A DNA stretch of 7,073 nt, from the NCBI GenBank assembly GCA_030044695.1, contig JASIDM010000004.1:1-7073 (forward strand), read 5' to 3'. Both the position numbers and the translations under genes were made by a program. Shown piece by piece: positions 5,857 to 7,073 of this stretch (position 1 is its first letter; each line of letters opens with the position of its first letter). The DNA is from Thermoplasmata archaeon. Lineage in GTDB: Archaea; Thermoplasmatota; Thermoplasmata; Lutacidiplasmatales; UBA184. The notes under the pieces were generated by a model that ran no database searches, was not told the DNA's origin, and saw only the letters and a program-made list of their open reading frames with translations.

Positions 5857-6720
5857 GTGCCTACCGTGCCGCGCGATGCCGCCCCCGAGCCGCGACCTCC
5901 GACCGGCGAGGTCCCGACGGCGTTGCCCGTGCTCGGGCACGGCCCCGGCGGTCCGAGCGCTCCCGCGCCGCTCCCTCGCCCGCCTCGGGCGGCACCGGCC
6001 GCCGGCCGGGCGTCACGCGGGGTGGTGCTGTTCGACCTGGACGGGACCCTGCTGGACGACCTCGAGCTGATCGCGGAGGTCGCCGCCGACGTCCTACACG
6101 GAGCGTTCGGAACGGCGCCGGACGAGGCGCGGATCCACTACCTCGCCACCACGGGGATGCCGTTCGAGGCCCAACTGGCCCAGCTGTACCCCGACGCGCC
6201 GGCCACGCTCCGGTCCAGCGCGGCGAGGACGTTCCACCAGCGCAAGGTCACCGAGGCCTACGCTCGGGCCAAGCCGTTCCCCGAGGTGCCGAAGCTGCTC
6301 AAGACCCTGGCCGGCGAGGGCTGGAACCTCGCCGTGACGACCGGCTCCGAGACGGAGATGGCCGATCTCCTCCTGGAGCGCGAGGGGCTGCGCTACTGGT
6401 TCGACGACGTCCTCGGCTCCGCCGAGGGCACCAAGCGCGAGCACCTCTCGGAGTACCGTCGACGTTACGGGGCCGTGCCGCTGTTCCTGGTCGGGGACTC
6501 CCGCTTCGACATGGAGGCGGCCCACGCCGTCGAGGGCGTCGTCCCGTTGGGAAGGGCCAGCCGCCATCTCGGCTGGACGCTGTCGCCGCAGGACCTCCGG
6601 AGCTGGGGGGCGGCCTGGGCCAACTACTCGCTCACGGAGCTACCCGAGGCGCTCGAACGGCTCGCTAAGCCCGCTCGATCCCGGTCCCCGAGGCGAGGGC
6701 GCGCGCGTCGTGTCACGTAG
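5857..6720 (+). CDS. HAD-superfamily phosphatase
   Basis: This 287-residue protein has a haloacid dehalogenase hydrolase core of the phosphoglycolate phosphatase-like kind. Such enzymes remove phosphate from small metabolites using an aspartyl-phosphate intermediate and Mg2+. Motif I is VLFDLDGTLLDD (D60 nucleophile, D62). A helical cap inserted after it spans roughly residues 70-140. Motif II is LAVTTGSE (T161 or T162), motif III is K193 in EGTKREHL, and motif IV is FLVGDSRFDMEAA (D214, D218). The first ~54 residues are rich in Pro, Ala and Gly and look disordered. An in-frame GTG at 6022 would give a more usual HAD length, about 232 residues. The GTG at 5857 is preferred because a TATA-like box sits exactly 26 bp upstream. 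Codon third positions are somewhat less GC-biased in the extension than in the core, so some doubt remains. The C-terminal 19 residues are Arg/Ser-rich. The gene ends 5 bp before the convergent tRNA-His gene. The substrate is unknown. Confidence 0.85.
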   Translation: MPTVPRDAAPEPRPPTGEVPTALPVLGHGPGGPSAPAPLPRPPRAAPAAGRASRGVVLFDLDGTLLDDLELIAEVAADVLHGAFGTAPDEARIHYLATTGMPFEAQLAQLYPDAPATLRSSAARTFHQRKVTEAYARAKPFPEVPKLLKTLAGEGWNLAVTTGSETEMADLLLEREGLRYWFDDVLGSAEGTKREHLSEYRRRYGAVPLFLVGDSRFDMEAAHAVEGVVPLGRASRHLGWTLSPQDLRSWGAAWANYSLTELPEALERLAKPARSRSPRRGRARRVT

Positions 6721-6725
6721 GGTAG

Positions 6726-6829
6726 GGCCGGGACCGAGAGTCTCCCGGCGCAGGAGGCCCTGCGCCGATTTGAACCCGGGTCGAGGGATCCACAGTCCCC
6801 CAGGATAACCAAGCTACCCCATCCCGGCC
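6726..6829 (-). tRNA. tRNA-His (GTG anticodon) with a T-loop intron
   Basis: Read on the minus strand from 6829, the mature tRNA is 75 nt with the His-specific extra G at position -1 (6829) opposite C73 (6726). Acceptor 5' strand GCCGGGA (6828-6822) pairs perfectly with TCCCGGC (6733-6727). The D arm is GGGT-AGCTTGGTTA-TCCT with A14, G18, G19 and A21 in place; 13/22 is a T-T mismatch and 10/25 is G-T. The anticodon arm is GGGGA-CTGTGGA-TCCCT with anticodon GTG at 6793-6791. The T stem CCGGG (6779-6775) pairs with CTCGG (6738-6734, one G-T), but only after removal of 6768-6740 from the loop, giving the normal loop TTCAAAT. CCA is not encoded. The gene lies 5 bp from the HAD stop, convergent with it. 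A TATA-like box 27 bp upstream puts the transcript start at about the mature 5' end. A disrupted pseudogene is the alternative, but the exact restoration of T arm and acceptor argues for a real intron. Confidence 0.9.
6740..6768 (-). other. Non-canonical tRNA intron at position 59/60
   Basis: This 29-nt intron lies in the T loop of tRNA-His. Its core is a 9-bp perfect hairpin, CGGCGCAGG (6767-6759) with CCTGCGCCG (6754-6746), closed by a GCCT loop. The junctions fit the archaeal bulge-helix-bulge motif recognised by tRNA-splicing endonuclease. A 3-nt bulge AA^T spans A58-A59 and intron base 1. A 4-nt central helix of TTCA (54-57) faces GGAG (6745-6742), with one A-G mismatch and one T-G pair. 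A second 3-nt bulge AC^T ends at T60. The outer helix is the T stem. A TC repeat at both ends leaves the exact boundary ambiguous by up to 2 nt; the motif favours 59/60. Confidence 0.8.
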
Positions 6830-6852
6830 ACGCTCCGGGACCGGGGCTCGGG

Positions 6853-6859
6853 AGAAAAG
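6853..6859 (-). promoter_or_regulatory. TATA-like box for tRNA-His
   Basis: On the minus strand this is CTTTTCT, the most AT-rich stretch in the 59-bp gap between the membrane protein stop and the tRNA. Its centre is about 27 bp from G-1 of the tRNA, so transcription may begin at or within a base or two of the mature 5' end. The match to a TATA consensus is modest. Confidence 0.4.
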
Positions 6860-6888
6860 GTTGCCGAGGTCACGGGCGCACGGCCCGA

Positions 6889-7073
6889 TCAGAGCGGTGG
6901 GCCGCCGGGAGGAGGGGGCCGACCGTCCTCGAGCGCCCGGTGCCACTCGCGCCGGAACGCCCGGGCGAGGCGGCCGACGTGCACCAGGAACGCGCCCAAC
7001 CCGACGGCGATGCCCGCGGCGAGCCAAGCGCTCCAGTACACGACCCCTGCGCCGCTCCACCAGAGGCCGGCCC
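6889..7073 (-). CDS. Membrane protein, C-terminal fragment
   Basis: An open frame entering from the right edge encodes the last 60 residues of a protein, ending at TGA 6891-6889. Residues 10-30 of the fragment (VVYWSAWLAAGIAVGLGAFLV) form one clear transmembrane helix. It is followed by a basic amphipathic stretch (HVGRLARAFRREWHRALEDG), probably cytoplasmic by the positive-inside rule, and a Pro/Gly tail (RPPPPGGPPL). Strongly GC-ending codons and the sensible protein pattern support it over the overlapping Arg-rich frames. The family cannot be named from this piece. The gene is oriented the same way as the tRNA, 59 bp upstream of it. Confidence 0.7.
   Translation of the reverse strand, partial: AGLWWSGAGVVYWSAWLAAGIAVGLGAFLVHVGRLARAFRREWHRALEDGRPPPPGGPPL

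Noticed and set aside
4398..6668. Very long plus-strand open frame (756 codons) antisense to coaBC and running into the HAD gene
   Set aside because: Its product is Arg/Pro/Gly-rich low complexity with no domains, and it lies opposite a clear coaBC. Long spurious frames are expected in DNA this GC-rich.
6746..6767. Perfect GC hairpin read as an intrinsic terminator for the HAD gene
   Set aside because: It lies inside the convergent tRNA-His gene and has no T-run. The tRNA intron explanation accounts for its exact position and the restored T arm.
6726..6829. tRNA as an integration site for a mobile element
   Set aside because: No integrase gene, no repeated tRNA end and no shift in composition are visible on either side within the window.

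Overview
The window is a gene-dense stretch of an archaeal chromosome with very high GC (about 70% by eye). Three things point to Archaea: a DNA topoisomerase VI subunit A gene, a tiny ribosomal protein eL41 gene, and AT-rich TATA-like boxes about 26 bp upstream of several start codons. The proteins are not strongly acidic, which argues against a haloarchaeon. A GC-rich Thermoplasmata-type lineage is a plausible guess, but the sequence does not prove it.

Layout from left to right: the 3' part of top6A (+, cut by the window edge); an aquaporin (+); an unrecognised 137-residue protein (-), convergent with the aquaporin; eL41 (+, 35 residues), divergent from it. A leftward operon follows: sucC, sucD and a 68-residue putative zinc protein, joined by two ATGA stop/start overlaps. 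Upstream of sucC, on the same strand, lies coaBC, a bifunctional coenzyme A biosynthesis gene. A HAD-family phosphatase gene (+) diverges from coaBC. Then come a tRNA-His gene (-) and the C-terminal end of a membrane protein (-), cut by the right edge.

The most notable feature is the tRNA-His(GUG) gene at 6726-6829. Its acceptor, anticodon and T stems form only if a 29-nt segment (6740-6768) is removed from the T loop between positions 59 and 60. That segment is a stable hairpin with bulge-helix-bulge-like junctions, so it reads as a non-canonical archaeal tRNA intron. An ordinary tRNA search could miss the gene or call it a pseudogene.

Functionally, sucCD (succinyl-CoA or related acid-CoA ligase) and coaBC (4'-phosphopantetheine synthesis) both concern coenzyme A metabolism. 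The remaining genes are housekeeping or unknown. No defence system, mobile element or CRISPR array was seen. Three protein genes (aquaporin, the 137-residue protein, the HAD protein) have a TATA-like box centred 26-26.5 bp upstream of the start codon. This is the geometry expected for leaderless mRNAs, and it helps choose their starts. No gene-free stretch exceeds about 110 bp.
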